Translations under genes and position numbers: made by a program
Shown: piece by piece, positions 26,821 to 35,452 of the stretch
Layout: every line of letters starts with the position of its first letter
Numbering within the stretch: the first letter of the stretch is position 1
From: Paenibacillus durus ATCC 35681
GTDB taxonomy: Bacteria > Bacillota > Bacilli > Paenibacillales > Paenibacillaceae
Reading direction: 5' to 3'
Assembly: GCF_000993825.1 (NCBI RefSeq)
Contig: NZ_CP011114.1
Coordinates: forward strand, 3,782,001-3,846,000
Length of the DNA stretch: 64,000 nt
The notes under the pieces: model-generated
What the model saw: only the letters and a program-made list of their open reading frames with translations
Database searches by the model: none
Told to the model about the DNA's origin: nothing

Positions 26821-27203
26821 TTATTTAATCGTCCCTTGATTAGTGCTTATAGTTCTCGTAATTGTTCCTTCGTGAAAAAACTCAATAACATATTTATTGG
26901 GTTTATATAGCCATACATCCGGAGATACCGCAGTGACATCATCAATGTTCTTAATAATTTTTTCAAGTCCGGCTTCTAGTACTGGGTTTGTACCATGACT
27001 CCATACGATATACATCTTTCGTCTATATCATTATCAAATAATTCATATATTTCTTCGGTCTTCTTCTCACTATAGATAATAGTTCCGTCTCCAAGAGCAG
27101 CAATACATTCTTCAAATAATGTATCGAATACTTGTTTTTGCTCTTTGGCCTTTTGTCTTTGGAGTAGTATATAAAGTCTTTCTTTTCGTTTATTTGCGTC
27201 CAT
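26821..27203 (-). pseudogene. Frameshifted/deleted immunity-like gene (two overlapping frames)
   Basis: The upstream frame (27203-26976) gives a helical start MDANKRKERLYILLQ and FDTLFEECIAALGDGTIIYSE, stopping after VMVQTQY. A second frame (27015-26821) begins MYIVWSHGTNPVLEAG and continues FFHEGTITRTIS. From memory, related Bacillus proteins carry both parts in one chain of about 160 aa with extra sequence between, so an internal deletion and frameshift near 27005-27020 seems likely. Cassette between sites 10 and 11. Confidence 0.6.
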
Positions 27204-27236
27204 CTTTAGTCCTCATAATAATCCATTGTCAATTTC

Positions 27237-27393
27237 CCATAACGTTTCCGCATTCACGAACCCGAGAGGCTTAAGGCAGCGCAGCTGCCAAGTCGAAGTA
27301 GCCTCGCAGGGTTGTCTACAGCATTAACTTCCTTGCTTAACTTCTGCAGACTAAGGGCCCGCTAGGGTCCGCAGCGTAAATGCAATGTTATAT
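27237..27393 (-). repeat. attC-like site 11
   Basis: 157 bp. Minus strand opens ATATAAC and closes GTTATGG. The opening end pairs over 9 bp with the closing end of site 12. Confidence 0.87.
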
Positions 27394-27440
27394 GCCGTCA
27401 GGCTCTTCTTAGAAGTACTCACACGCTTTTCTTGTCCTCA

Positions 27441-27881
27441 TTAATAAATCATAATCCCTTCGATCTCTCTAATCCTTAATATTTCTTGTCGATCGGTCGT
27501 TTTGATAAATCCTTGAATCTCATGGGCTATGGTTATTAACCATTCTTCTTTGTTTTTATAAAAACATAAATCTTCTAATAATTCAGGTTGCATCCATTGA
27601 TAAAGTCTTTCTGCCTTATTGGTCAATAATTGTTCCAATTCTGGTTTGCAATCAAAATAGTATACATCCGCATTATGTCCCAATAGTTGTGTTCCTGGCC
27701 ATTCATTTTGTTTCCTTATTGCTGTTACATATGGTTTTAATTCTTTAATTAATAATTCACTGTTTTTACTTAATTCGATTTGATCTCTTTTGACTAAAAT
27801 GAACTCATCGCATATGTTAAATGCCAGTGATATTAGTTGCTTGTATGTATTTCCAACTGGTTCTTCTAGTATCTCTATCAT
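27441..27881 (-). CDS. Hypothetical cassette protein
   Basis: 146 aa from the ATG at 27881, where AAGGAG lies 7 nt upstream; an in-frame ATG at 27977 lies inside site 12 and is rejected. Acidic, helical, no recognised family (MIEILEEPVGNTYKQL..., PGTQLLGHNADVYYF). Perfect 9-bp cassette ends GTTATATGC and GCATATAAC. Confidence 0.68.
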   Translation of the reverse strand: MIEILEEPVGNTYKQLISLAFNICDEFILVKRDQIELSKNSELLIKELKPYVTAIRKQNEWPGTQLLGHNADVYYFDCKPELEQLLTNKAERLYQWMQPELLEDLCFYKNKEEWLITIAHEIQGFIKTTDRQEILRIREIEGIMIY

Positions 27882-27932
27882 TAGAATCTCCTTGAATTTG
27901 ATATTGTGATCTTTAATCTCTTGCCTGATTGC

Positions 27933-28082
27933 ATATAACGTTGGTGTATTCACGACGTCGCACCACCATAAGGTCACGTACTGACCTTATGGTGGTGCGG
28001 ATGTGTCCCGGCAATCACTTCTCAGACTTATCTTCCGGACCGAGGGGGCTTGTCCCCCGATGCGTGAACACATTGTTATAAG
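27933..28082 (-). repeat. attC-like site 12 with extra 17-bp hairpin
   Basis: 150 bp. Minus strand opens TTATAAC and closes GTTATAT. The usual GAGGCTTAAG arm is replaced by a perfect 17-bp stem with a 5-nt loop at 27960-27998. CTTCCGGACC replaces CTGCAGACC, as in sites 13, 17 and 20. Confidence 0.85.
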
Positions 28083-28106
28083 ATGTCCTCGCCTTCGAAG
28101 CGTCCC

Positions 28107-28664
28107 CTAGGTTAGTGGATTCTCTCCAAATCTATCCCATAATAAAGGATACCTTTCCTCTAGGTCTTCTTCCTCCCAATCTAATTTAATATCTATTGGT
28201 TCAAATGTATAACCTCGAGCTTCTAATTCATTAAAAAAATCTGTGTAAGTATCCTCGTTATACTCGAACGTACCGGTTTTTTGATAAGTGTACGCATCTG
28301 AAGACACTGATAATATTTCTTCCAACTGGGGTGCAAATTCATCTTCTTGTAAATTATCTTCCGTCAAATATTCGGCTAGAAATTCAGGATTATTTATTGC
28401 CTGATTGAATACTTCTTCTCCTCGGGAGATTAGCCAACCCCTGAAGTAATCAAATCCATCATCTGAACATCCTCCCATTATTACAAAAGCTGCACCCCAT
28501 AATGAAGATGTATATGATTGTTCCAACTTATTCCTAAACTTTATTTCGAATTCAAGGATCTCTTCATTCTCTTTCTTTACCAATTCTTGGATTAACCATT
28601 CTACTTGTTCTGCACCGTGCTTTTTTGAATTAGCTATTAATTCCCAGAAGTATTTAGTCGTCAT
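28107..28664 (-). CDS. DUF4240-family protein (cassette gene)
   Basis: 185 aa from the ATG at 28664, which has AAAGGAG 13 nt upstream and begins MTTKYFWELI as DUF4240 proteins do. LWGAAFVIMGGCSDDGFDYFRGWL (in two parts, about 47-70) is the family signature. Function unknown; the family is often encoded near toxin-immunity loci. Overlaps the end of the upstream gene by 11 bp, so the two are translationally coupled within one cassette. Confidence 0.85.
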   Translation of the reverse strand: MTTKYFWELIANSKKHGAEQVEWLIQELVKKENEEILEFEIKFRNKLEQSYTSSLWGAAFVIMGGCSDDGFDYFRGWLISRGEEVFNQAINNPEFLAEYLTEDNLQEDEFAPQLEEILSVSSDAYTYQKTGTFEYNEDTYTDFFNELEARGYTFEPIDIKLDWEEEDLEERYPLLWDRFGENPLT

Positions 28665-29276
28665 AGGTATAGATCTCCTTTGGTTTCGAGATTTCATTAA
28701 TAAAGTGATTTATTTTGTCGGTTTTAAAATACATCGGTTTGATTCGGGGCTCATTCTTTAAATCTTGCAGCCATTCTACCTTTCTATCCCTATACTGATT
28801 AACTTCAAGCTGCGTAACAAATGGATCGATTGCAAATCCCTTAGCCTTTAAGAGTAAGGCGAATAATTTTTCTGTGCTATCCATCGACCTTGAAAGATTA
28901 AATTCTACTTGGCTAACTTCATGGTTATATGTCTTCCGTATATCGTTTTTTTCGCCTTTATAGTTATTTTCAAAATCCTCATACACGGTATCCGTCCATC
29001 TTAAATCCGTATAAATATGCAAAAAATAACCCAATACAAATTCTTTCCACTCCGTCTCCGATCGTTTCGACAAATATTCACGGCACTTCTCCATGATCAC
29101 TTCCTTGGCCGGTAATTTATCGTTATGTACAAGATGGGTCACGCCTTTTCTTCCCTGGATACGTGGCCTCTCATATGTATGGCATCCGGAGCGATACTGC
29201 CTAATAAAAGCTCGGGAGTAGAATTACCATCCGTTAAGATTTCTGAAATTGCAAAATGAACCATAGGCCAAGGCAA
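28654..29276 (-). pseudogene. Zinc-dependent phospholipase C-like hydrolase, frameshifted
   Basis: A TTG start at 29276 with GGGAGG 7 nt upstream gives PWPMVHFAIS...LLGSIAPDAIHMRGHVSREEK, then TGA at 29141. The next frame continues at once as THLVHNDKLPAKEV... with FVLGYFLHIYTDLRW. Joined, they make about 207 aa in the style of zinc-dependent phospholipase C-like proteins (the family starts MVHFAIA and keeps the SIAPDAxH metal site). A one-base change near an AAAAGG run at 29143-29150 is the likely cause; a sequencing error cannot be excluded. Confidence 0.7.
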
Positions 29277-29326
29277 ATCAATTCCTCCCTTGATATCTCC
29301 CTCAATTATGCTCTTGCTGGAATTTC

Positions 29327-29497
29327 AGTTAACGTTCCTCGCATTCACGACGTTAAAGCGGCTTAAGGCACGCGGTGCCAGGTGGCTCCGCCATTTAGCC
29401 GGTTGGAATGTGCCCGGTGTCCCTACTTCCCTGAAATGCCTCTTCCGGACCAAGGGTCGGGCTTGTCCCAGCCCGCTCGTTGAATGCAACGTTAGAC
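29327..29497 (-). repeat. attC-like site 13
   Basis: 171 bp, the longest. Minus strand opens GTCTAAC and closes GTTAACT. The high end GTTAGAC fits GTTRRRY. Interior has GGTGGCTCCGCC and GGGTCGGGCTTGTCCCAGCCC hairpins. Confidence 0.82.
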
Positions 29498-29532
29498 AAA
29501 GTATTGTGACTTCATTGAGTTTACTTCAATCT

Positions 29533-30060
29533 TTATTGTAATCTTCTCTTTATTTTTATTTCTTGCATTATGTCCTTATATTTTTCAAGATCGTATCGAA
29601 ACTCTAATTTATTGGATATCATTAAACTTTTGAGTTCTTCTAATCTCTGTATTAACTCTTCTGTAAATTCGATTATATTTCTCCATGAAAAAACAAATTT
29701 ATTAGAACTCTTAATTGTTCTCTCCATAAACGGTGATTGTTGTGTTGTCCAAATCATCGTCTCATAGTTATGTACAACGTTCACATAATACCCTCCACAA
29801 CCGAAAATACCACAAGTGCAAGTAAACATGGGATACTTCCCCGGATAAAGTAACGATTTGAAATAAACATCTTCTACAAACACTTCATCTTCATATAGTT
29901 TATGGCCGTTTATATATAAGGAGATCCTCCAATCAATAACAGGCATTAGTACTCTCTTGTGTTTAGAAATATTCTTGTATTCTTTTCTTCTGTCTATCTC
30001 AACCTCAATAGATAATAAATCTTGTTTATTATCATTGCCCTTCTTTGAAAAAATCTTCAT
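29533..30060 (-). CDS. Hypothetical cassette protein with CxCxxxxCGGYY motif
   Basis: 175 aa from the ATG at 30060 (GGAG 6 nt upstream). Near residue 88, MFTCTCGIFGCGGYY suggests a small metal site or a conserved cysteine cluster. The rest is mixed alpha/beta with a basic C-terminal tail KIKRRLQ. Family not named. Confidence 0.68.
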   Translation of the reverse strand: MKIFSKKGNDNKQDLLSIEVEIDRRKEYKNISKHKRVLMPVIDWRISLYINGHKLYEDEVFVEDVYFKSLLYPGKYPMFTCTCGIFGCGGYYVNVVHNYETMIWTTQQSPFMERTIKSSNKFVFSWRNIIEFTEELIQRLEELKSLMISNKLEFRYDLEKYKDIMQEIKIKRRLQ

Positions 30061-30111
30061 GATCCTCTCCAAGGTTGTTCTGATTTTAAATTAAGATCAT
30101 CACTATATTTC

Positions 30112-30269
30112 GCCTAACGTTTTCGCATTCACAAACCTGAGAGCTTAAGGTGCGTTAGCGACGGGTCGAAAACTTATCCTCGAAGGGCTGTCTGCAGCCT
30201 TAACCTCTTCGCCTTAGCTTCTGCAGACCAAGGGATCGTCAGGCCCCGCGCGTGAATGCTGTGTTAGCT
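30112..30269 (-). repeat. attC-like site 14
   Basis: 158 bp. Minus strand opens AGCTAAC and closes GTTAGGC. Opening end matches the closing end of site 15 at 8 of 9 positions. Confidence 0.85.
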
Positions 30270-30294
30270 GATGTTCCTGCCTTCCTCGAGTATC

Positions 30295-30894
30295 TTAAGA
30301 GTCTATACCTACAAGAAACCACTCATACATCTTCTCTTTCATTATTTGGGCTATCCTTTGATCTTTCCGATAAATCCATTGATATAATGGTTTATCAATA
30401 AAACACTCCAGATCTCTTTTTGATTCTTCAAGATTATCTAGAAGTTCTTTATATTTAAAATCAATATAATAGCTTTCTATTGACTCAGGGTCATCAGACC
30501 AGACCCTAGCCAAGTCACCAATGTATGTAATTACCGGGAAAGGATCATGACCAAGCCACGGACTCTCTTTCTTGGTTACGGAATTATAAATATCTCTAAA
30601 TTGCTCAAGGCCACAGCAGCAACTTGGCATAATAAGTTTATTCTCGCTTTCAAAAAAGGCAATACCACCTAAAATAGCCACTGAGTCTTTAACTAACAAT
30701 TCATTAAAAGTATCATCCATTGATTGATCTATGTTGATACTGTTATATCCAAATAGATGTACTAAGAAAAGTTCCACCTCTGATGAGTTGCAGTTAGTAG
30801 ATAAAACAAGAAATTCTATGCGATCAACATCTTGATCAAACCAAGTTGGACAATCGTAATATGGTTCTCTAATAACGGGTTTTGTATAGGACAT
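30295..30894 (-). CDS. Hypothetical cassette protein
   Basis: 199 aa, acidic. A Cys cluster MPSCCCGLEQFRDIY near 93-107 and SPWLGHDPFPVITYIGD near 118-134 stand out; the layout recalls immunity proteins but I cannot assign a family. Start ATG preceded by AGAGGTG. Confidence 0.68.
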   Translation of the reverse strand: MSYTKPVIREPYYDCPTWFDQDVDRIEFLVLSTNCNSSEVELFLVHLFGYNSINIDQSMDDTFNELLVKDSVAILGGIAFFESENKLIMPSCCCGLEQFRDIYNSVTKKESPWLGHDPFPVITYIGDLARVWSDDPESIESYYIDFKYKELLDNLEESKRDLECFIDKPLYQWIYRKDQRIAQIMKEKMYEWFLVGIDS

Positions 30895-30933
30895 CTTGAT
30901 TACACACCTCTGTTTATATAACTGCAGGATTTC

Positions 30934-31092
30934 AGCAAACGTTTCCGTTCACGAACCCGGGAAGCTTAAGGCACGAAAGCGCCGGGTCGCTAGACTTAGC
31001 GTCGCAAGGTTGTCTGCAGCCATAGCTTCCTCACCTTAGCTTCTGCAGACCAAGGGACCTTCAGGTTCCGCAGCGTGAATGCTGTGTTATAT
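30934..31092 (-). repeat. attC-like site 15
   Basis: 159 bp. Minus strand opens ATATAAC and closes GTTTGCT. Opening box matches the GTTATAT closing site 16. Confidence 0.84.
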
Positions 31093-31123
31093 GAAGGATA
31101 TGTCTTCTTTGAAATCGCTAAGT

Positions 31124-31549
31124 TTATCTTCTTCCTTGATCAGTATATGGTATTTCTAAGTTTTTATTTATTAGTATTCTTATTCCTTCTTCATAATACG
31201 GCATTAATTGTTCTGCTTCATTAATGTCTTTCCATGTTATCTCAGTTATTTCATCTGGTCTTTCGACCCGTTCATGACCATTTATAATCTCGCCGTTAAA
31301 AGTAAAAAACACAGCATGTTCCTGCCTATCTTCAAAAATGCATTCATTAACTGCAACTATGCCGAATACATTCACTTCATATCCAGTTTCTTCTTTCGCC
31401 TCTCTAATTGCAGCTTGTTTTAGTGTTTCTCCTTTTTCTACCGCTCCTCCTGGTAAGGTCCAATTATTATCGTCTTTGTTCTTTACCATCAAGATTTTAG
31501 TTTTGTTTTCTTTAGTTATTATTGAGTAGGCTACATCAATTCTATTCAA
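31124..31549 (-). CDS. NUDIX hydrolase (cassette gene)
   Basis: 141 aa from a TTG behind AAGGGG. Complete Nudix box: GGAVEKGET...REAKEETGYE (about 34-57), with the REx2EE metal ligands. It hydrolyses nucleoside diphosphate-linked compounds; exact substrate unknown. The length is typical of MutT-like enzymes. NUDIX enzymes are common cassette cargo. Confidence 0.9.
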   Translation of the reverse strand: MNRIDVAYSIITKENKTKILMVKNKDDNNWTLPGGAVEKGETLKQAAIREAKEETGYEVNVFGIVAVNECIFEDRQEHAVFFTFNGEIINGHERVERPDEITEITWKDINEAEQLMPYYEEGIRILINKNLEIPYTDQGRR

Positions 31550-31584
31550 AGTTACATCCCCTTTAGTTTTTTTGTATATCTTTG

Positions 31585-31744
31585 ATATAACGTTTCCGCA
31601 TTCACGAACCCGAGAGGCTTAAGGCGCTTCAGCGCTGGGTCGAAGACTTAGCCTCGCAGGGTTGTCTGCAGCCATAGCTTCCTCGCCTTTGCTTCTGCAG
31701 ACCAAGGGACCATTAGGGCCTGCAGCGTGAATGCATTGTTAACT
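31585..31744 (-). repeat. attC-like site 16
   Basis: 160 bp, a near-consensus copy of the long class. Minus strand opens AGTTAAC and closes GTTATAT. Opening end pairs over 9 bp with the closing end of site 17. Confidence 0.9.
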
Positions 31745-31769
31745 GATGTCACTAACTTCATCGAATTAC

Positions 31770-32234
31770 TTAATATACAATGATTCTCCTAAATTTCTCT
31801 TCGTTATTAAATAGTTTTGCCCGTATATTGATTCCATTTTCATAATTCTTCTCATCTATTATTCCTGCAAACATCGGATCTACCTTCATTTCCTTTGTAA
31901 TCTTGGTAGCAATTATATAGGGGTACTCTGTATGGGGGTTTGGTGTATGGATATAAAGCGAATCACAGGTTCCACTCTCTGCATCAATATGAATCCATGT
32001 TTGAAACGGTAGCTTACTATTTCTCGAATGGTCTTCTACTCCATCCAAGAAATTAAGCAACTCTTTAATATGACTTCTACGATGCTTCAAACTTATGTTG
32101 CTAATGCCTTTTCCTTCAACATGTACGTGCCACATATTGTACCAAGATTCTTTATCATCCAAATGTAAGGGTATGTTTATTAAATTTTTTCTTATTCTTC
32201 TATAGTGTTTTTTTAGTCCTCTAGTCTTTTTCAT
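31770..32234 (-). CDS. Hypothetical cassette protein (partly duplicated at 35.7 kb)
   Basis: 154 aa. Basic N terminus (KKHYRRIRKNL) then WIHIDAESGTCDSLYIHTPNP (in parts, about 80-100). No family recognised. GGAGGAAAC precedes the ATG. About 160 bp of its middle recur almost unchanged inside a chimeric gene at 35705-35865. Perfect 9-bp cassette ends GTTAACTGA and TCAGTTAAC. Confidence 0.7.
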   Translation of the reverse strand: MKKTRGLKKHYRRIRKNLINIPLHLDDKESWYNMWHVHVEGKGISNISLKHRRSHIKELLNFLDGVEDHSRNSKLPFQTWIHIDAESGTCDSLYIHTPNPHTEYPYIIATKITKEMKVDPMFAGIIDEKNYENGINIRAKLFNNEEKFRRIIVY

Positions 32235-32260
32235 GTTTCCTCCATTTCTTCGCTGATTTC

Positions 32261-32426
32261 AGTTAACGTTATTGTATTCACGAACACGAGAGCCTTAAGT
32301 GACCGGAGGGAACGGGGCGCCAGACTTAGGCTCGCAGAGGTTGTCCGACTGAATCTATATTCTGGCTTCTCAACTTCGGTCCGGATCAAGGAGCGACAGC
32401 GACGCATCGCGAATATGGTGTTAGCC
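32261..32426 (-). repeat. attC-like site 17
   Basis: 166 bp. Minus strand opens GGCTAAC and closes GTTAACT. Diverged interior (CTTCGGTCCGGATC). Opening end pairs perfectly over 9 bp with the closing end of site 18. Confidence 0.86.
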
Positions 32427-32449
32427 GATGTTCATGTCTTCCTGATCTA

Positions 32450-33340
32450 TTAGAAGAGATTTTCTCCCTTATACCAGTTGAATTTTTTTACAATCTCTTT
32501 AGCAGTATCATATATTTCGTCTCCTCTAGAAAATCTCTCTGTAAAATAATATGCATCTTTAGTTGGTTTCCCATAACTCCTGTTAAAATCATCCATAATT
32601 CTCCAAACATACTCATCACATGAATTCACTGAATTTCCAATATAAATATCAAAATCACTGACTTTTAAATTATTTGGATTTGTTTCATCCTTAAAAGAAG
32701 CCATATATGAGTTACTCACACCAACAAGCTTTATTGATACAGATTTTCTAGCCTGTTTATTATAAGTACTGAGTGTAATTGAAAACTCATTTCCTGTTCC
32801 ACCTACCCATGCGCTCCAATTGAAATCTTTCGCTCTATCGACAAGAGTAGTGACTAACTCTTCAAATTCCCTTATCTTATATTGTTTCCAATCAACTTTT
32901 CTATACTTAGTGAATTTCCTCCAATTATCTTGAGTAATTGTTTCTGTTTCTTCTATTCCGAAGATAGCCGCTAGTTCATTAAAACCATTTTCATAATCGT
33001 TTCTAAAATCTGCAAATCTTCTATCAGCTAAGAAATATGGAATTTCACACTCTCTATAATATATTGGTAATACAAACACCTTCTTCTGCTGCATCTGTTT
33101 TACCCATGCTGCTCCTAATTCGCTCCTTACCCATTCTGACTTTAAAGACTCTGGGGAAAGTATAATCCCCAGATACTCATTCTCACGTATTCCATCTTCA
33201 ATCTTCCATGTTATTGAATCACCTATCTTAATCTCCCACTTATCAAACCATACATTTACCCCAATTCGTTTTAAATCTCTTGCTAATTTTTCTACAAAGG
33301 GTTTATCAAAACTAGTATGGCTTAAAAAAATACTAGGCAT
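32450..33340 (-). CDS. TIR-domain protein (cassette gene, candidate defence effector)
   Basis: 296 aa. TIR domain at about 1-135: FLSHTSFDKPFVEKLARDL, VWFDKWEIKIGDS with the conserved Glu used by NADase TIRs, and LSPESLKSEWVRSEL. The C-terminal 150 residues form an unrecognised domain, possibly the sensor. AAGGAGG ribosome site. Bacterial TIRs commonly deplete NAD or make cyclic-ADP-ribose signals during phage defence; that role is inferred. The gene sits alone between sites 17 and 18 with perfect 9-bp inverted cassette ends. Confidence 0.88.
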   Translation of the reverse strand: MPSIFLSHTSFDKPFVEKLARDLKRIGVNVWFDKWEIKIGDSITWKIEDGIRENEYLGIILSPESLKSEWVRSELGAAWVKQMQQKKVFVLPIYYRECEIPYFLADRRFADFRNDYENGFNELAAIFGIEETETITQDNWRKFTKYRKVDWKQYKIREFEELVTTLVDRAKDFNWSAWVGGTGNEFSITLSTYNKQARKSVSIKLVGVSNSYMASFKDETNPNNLKVSDFDIYIGNSVNSCDEYVWRIMDDFNRSYGKPTKDAYYFTERFSRGDEIYDTAKEIVKKFNWYKGENLF

Positions 33341-33372
33341 TTAAAATATTACCTCCTTAACACATGAATTTC

Positions 33373-33534
33373 GGCTAACGTTTCCGTATTCACGAACCAG
33401 AGAGGCTTAAGGCAGTACAGCTGCCGGGTCGTCAGACTTAGCCTCGCAAGGTTGTCTGCAGCCGTAACCTCCTTGCCTTAGCTTCTGCAGACCAAGGAGC
33501 CGTTAGGGTCCGCAGCGTGAATGCAATGTTATAC
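33373..33534 (-). repeat. attC-like site 18
   Basis: 162 bp, long class. Minus strand opens GTATAAC and closes GTTAGCC. Opening end pairs over 10 bp with the closing end of site 19. Confidence 0.9.
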
Positions 33535-33570
33535 GCAGTTCCTTACTGCCCGAATAATCCTCAAATTTGT

Positions 33571-34011
33571 TTATTTATTCTTTTCTATATCTACTGATCC
33601 TTTTAGTTTGTTTATTGTCTTTAATATTACTTCTCGGTTATTCTTTTCCTTTATCCATTTAGGCAATCTACTAAAGAGTCCTTGATTATACCATCCTAAT
33701 TTCTCATGTTTATTACTTTCACGTAGTTTTGCTTGTACGTAGTTTTCTATAAATTCCAAATGTCTTAAGTTATATGCCCATAGTGTATTTCCTTTACAAT
33801 TTGCTACTAGCCATAGTTCATGATTATTCGAACCTTCTTCTATTCTTCCACAGTGATTACATACAAAAGTCTTCTTTTTAAAAAGGTTAAATATTTTCTC
33901 TTTACTATTTGTTGTTACAGTTGCACATTTGCTACAACTAGGGCACTGTACCAAAAAAATATCAGCAAAATCATAAAGATGTAATCTGGGATCTTTAAAT
34001 CTTGGCACCAT
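33571..34011 (-). CDS. Zinc-ribbon hypothetical protein (cassette gene)
   Basis: 146 aa. Four-cysteine ribbon: CPSCSKC near 23-29 and CNHCG near 51-55. The rest is helical and basic (AYNLRHLEFIENYV, GLFSRLPKWIKEKNN). The pattern is shared by proteins annotated only as hypothetical with zinc ribbon. Cassette ends GTTATACGCA and TGCGTATAAC are a perfect 10-bp inverted repeat. Confidence 0.75.
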   Translation of the reverse strand: MVPRFKDPRLHLYDFADIFLVQCPSCSKCATVTTNSKEKIFNLFKKKTFVCNHCGRIEEGSNNHELWLVANCKGNTLWAYNLRHLEFIENYVQAKLRESNKHEKLGWYNQGLFSRLPKWIKEKNNREVILKTINKLKGSVDIEKNK

Positions 34012-34065
34012 GAGAGAACACCTTCTCCGTCAAAAAATTAATATTTTCAGTTTTCTAGGAATTGC

Positions 34066-34229
34066 GTATAACGTTTCCACATCATGAACCCGAGAGGCTT
34101 AAGGCGCGCCAGCGCTGTGTCGTAAGACTTAGCCTCGGAGGGTTGTCTGCAGCATTAACTTCCTTGCTTAACTTCTGCAGACCAAGGGCCCGCTAGGGTC
34201 CGTTCCGCAGCATGAATGCAATGTTATAC
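34066..34229 (-). repeat. attC-like site 19
   Basis: 164 bp. Minus strand opens GTATAAC and closes GTTATAC. Contains a small duplication GTCCGTTCCGC near the high end compared with site 11. Confidence 0.87.
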
Positions 34230-34278
34230 GACGCATTGGCTTCCCTGTAATACATTCAACATTGTTATATTAGTCTTG

Positions 34279-34668
34279 TTATTCTTCACTTAGATCGTTA
34301 ATATGCTCGGGTACTCCTGAGTTCGTTTTAACATTAAATTCTTTACCATCAATATAAATATCCAGGAAATCCCAATACACTACGAATCGATCTTTTTCCT
34401 TTAAATATATAAAATCCATCCAACCATCTGCGACTAGCCGATCTTCCTTATTAAAAATCATAATTCCTGAAAAGTTCTCTACTAAACCATCCAAATACTT
34501 TAAACACTTTCCTTCAATACAACTTTCAGACCAATCAAATCGAAGATCATCAAGGTAGCTGTTATAATTATTTAAGTCCTTTATTAATTGCCTTTCGACT
34601 TCTTTTCTTAGGTGCTGACCCATGCAAGTTGAAAGACCCATATCTTTATAATTTGGTTTAATTCGCAT
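34279..34668 (-). CDS. Hypothetical cassette protein
   Basis: 129 aa, acidic, with DWSESCIEGKCLKYLDGLV near 45-63 and an aromatic beta region FVVYWDFLDIYIDGKEF. No family recognised; overall size and charge resemble immunity proteins. AGAGGAAAG ribosome site. Between sites 19 and 20. Confidence 0.68.
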   Translation of the reverse strand: MRIKPNYKDMGLSTCMGQHLRKEVERQLIKDLNNYNSYLDDLRFDWSESCIEGKCLKYLDGLVENFSGIMIFNKEDRLVADGWMDFIYLKEKDRFVVYWDFLDIYIDGKEFNVKTNSGVPEHINDLSEE

Positions 34669-34705
34669 TGCTTTCCTCTTCTATAATTATTTTTCCCAAT
34701 GTTTC

Positions 34706-34868
34706 CTATAACGTTCTTGCATTCACGAACTCTCATCAACTTAAGCTCCGAAGGAGCGGCTGCGCTTGCGCAGTTAGTCGGTGCAGGGTTGTCCGCTGAA
34801 TCCACTTCCCGAAATGCCTCTTTCGGACCGAGGGCAGTTTGGCCCGATGCGTGAATGCTGTGTTAGAC
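34706..34868 (-). repeat. attC-like site 20
   Basis: 163 bp. Minus strand opens GTCTAAC and closes GTTATAG. Diverged arms (GAAGGAGCGGCTGCGCTTGCGCAG). The upstream gene reads through its opening half. Confidence 0.84.
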
Positions 34869-35259
34869 GATGTACTTCCTTCTCTGAGCTACTTGAAATC
34901 ATTCTTTTTCGAAATCGTCCTTCATCATCATGGTTCTCATAATATGACGTGATCGTTAATGTAAATCCAGGAATTCCAATATCCCCATAAATGATGAATT
35001 TAAAATCCTTGTTCTTATATATTTTCTTTAAGTATTCATCCAGCTTACTTTCAACAAAGAGTAATGATCTCGTTACATCCTCTATATTTAGAGTCCCTTT
35101 CCTTAGTAAACGTGTAAATCCATGAATATATCTATAGTTAGTTCTCGCTTCTAGAGCAATCAGAGTTGGATCATTAGAGAAAAGAAGGTCTGGTTGTTCT
35201 GTGATTTGTTGTATTTCTTTATAGGCTTTTTGAGCATGTTTGCTTAAAAAATCAAGCAT
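34774..35259 (-). CDS. Hypothetical cassette protein ending inside the attC site
   Basis: 161 aa. The globular part (about 1-125: MLDFLSKHAQKAYKEIQQ..., FKFIIYGDIGIPGFTLTITSYY) looks complete, but the frame has no stop before site 20 and takes its last 33 residues (SRIGPNCPRSERG... QPCTD) from the repeat. The original stop was probably lost, or the tail is tolerated. Family unknown. Confidence 0.62.
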   Translation of the reverse strand: MLDFLSKHAQKAYKEIQQITEQPDLLFSNDPTLIALEARTNYRYIHGFTRLLRKGTLNIEDVTRSLLFVESKLDEYLKKIYKNKDFKFIIYGDIGIPGFTLTITSYYENHDDEGRFRKRMISSSSEKEVHRLTQHSRIGPNCPRSERGISGSGFSGQPCTD

Positions 35260-35300
35260 GTTGGTTCCGTTCTTTATTTTAGTAGTCTTTCCGTAATTTC

Positions 35301-35424
35301 ACCTAACGTTATTGCATTCACGAACTAGAGAGGCTTAAGACGTGCCAGCACAGGGTCGAAGACTTAGCCTCACAGGGTTGTCTGCAGCCATAACTTCCTC
35401 GCCTTAGCTTCTACAGACCCAGGG
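35301..35424 (-). repeat. attC-like site 21, truncated
   Basis: Low-end box ACCTAAC (GTTAGGT on the minus strand) and the first 120 bp of a long-class site are near consensus, but homology stops after CTACAGACCCAGGG and the high-end half is missing. It joins directly to the end of a chimeric gene. Confidence 0.8.
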
Positions 35425-35452
35425 TATGATGCCATGTACTTATTCGATAAGC

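Noticed and set aside
27881..27977. Upstream start for the 27441 gene
   Set aside because: It would begin within attC site 12; the internal ATG at 27881 has a clear AAGGAG at good spacing.
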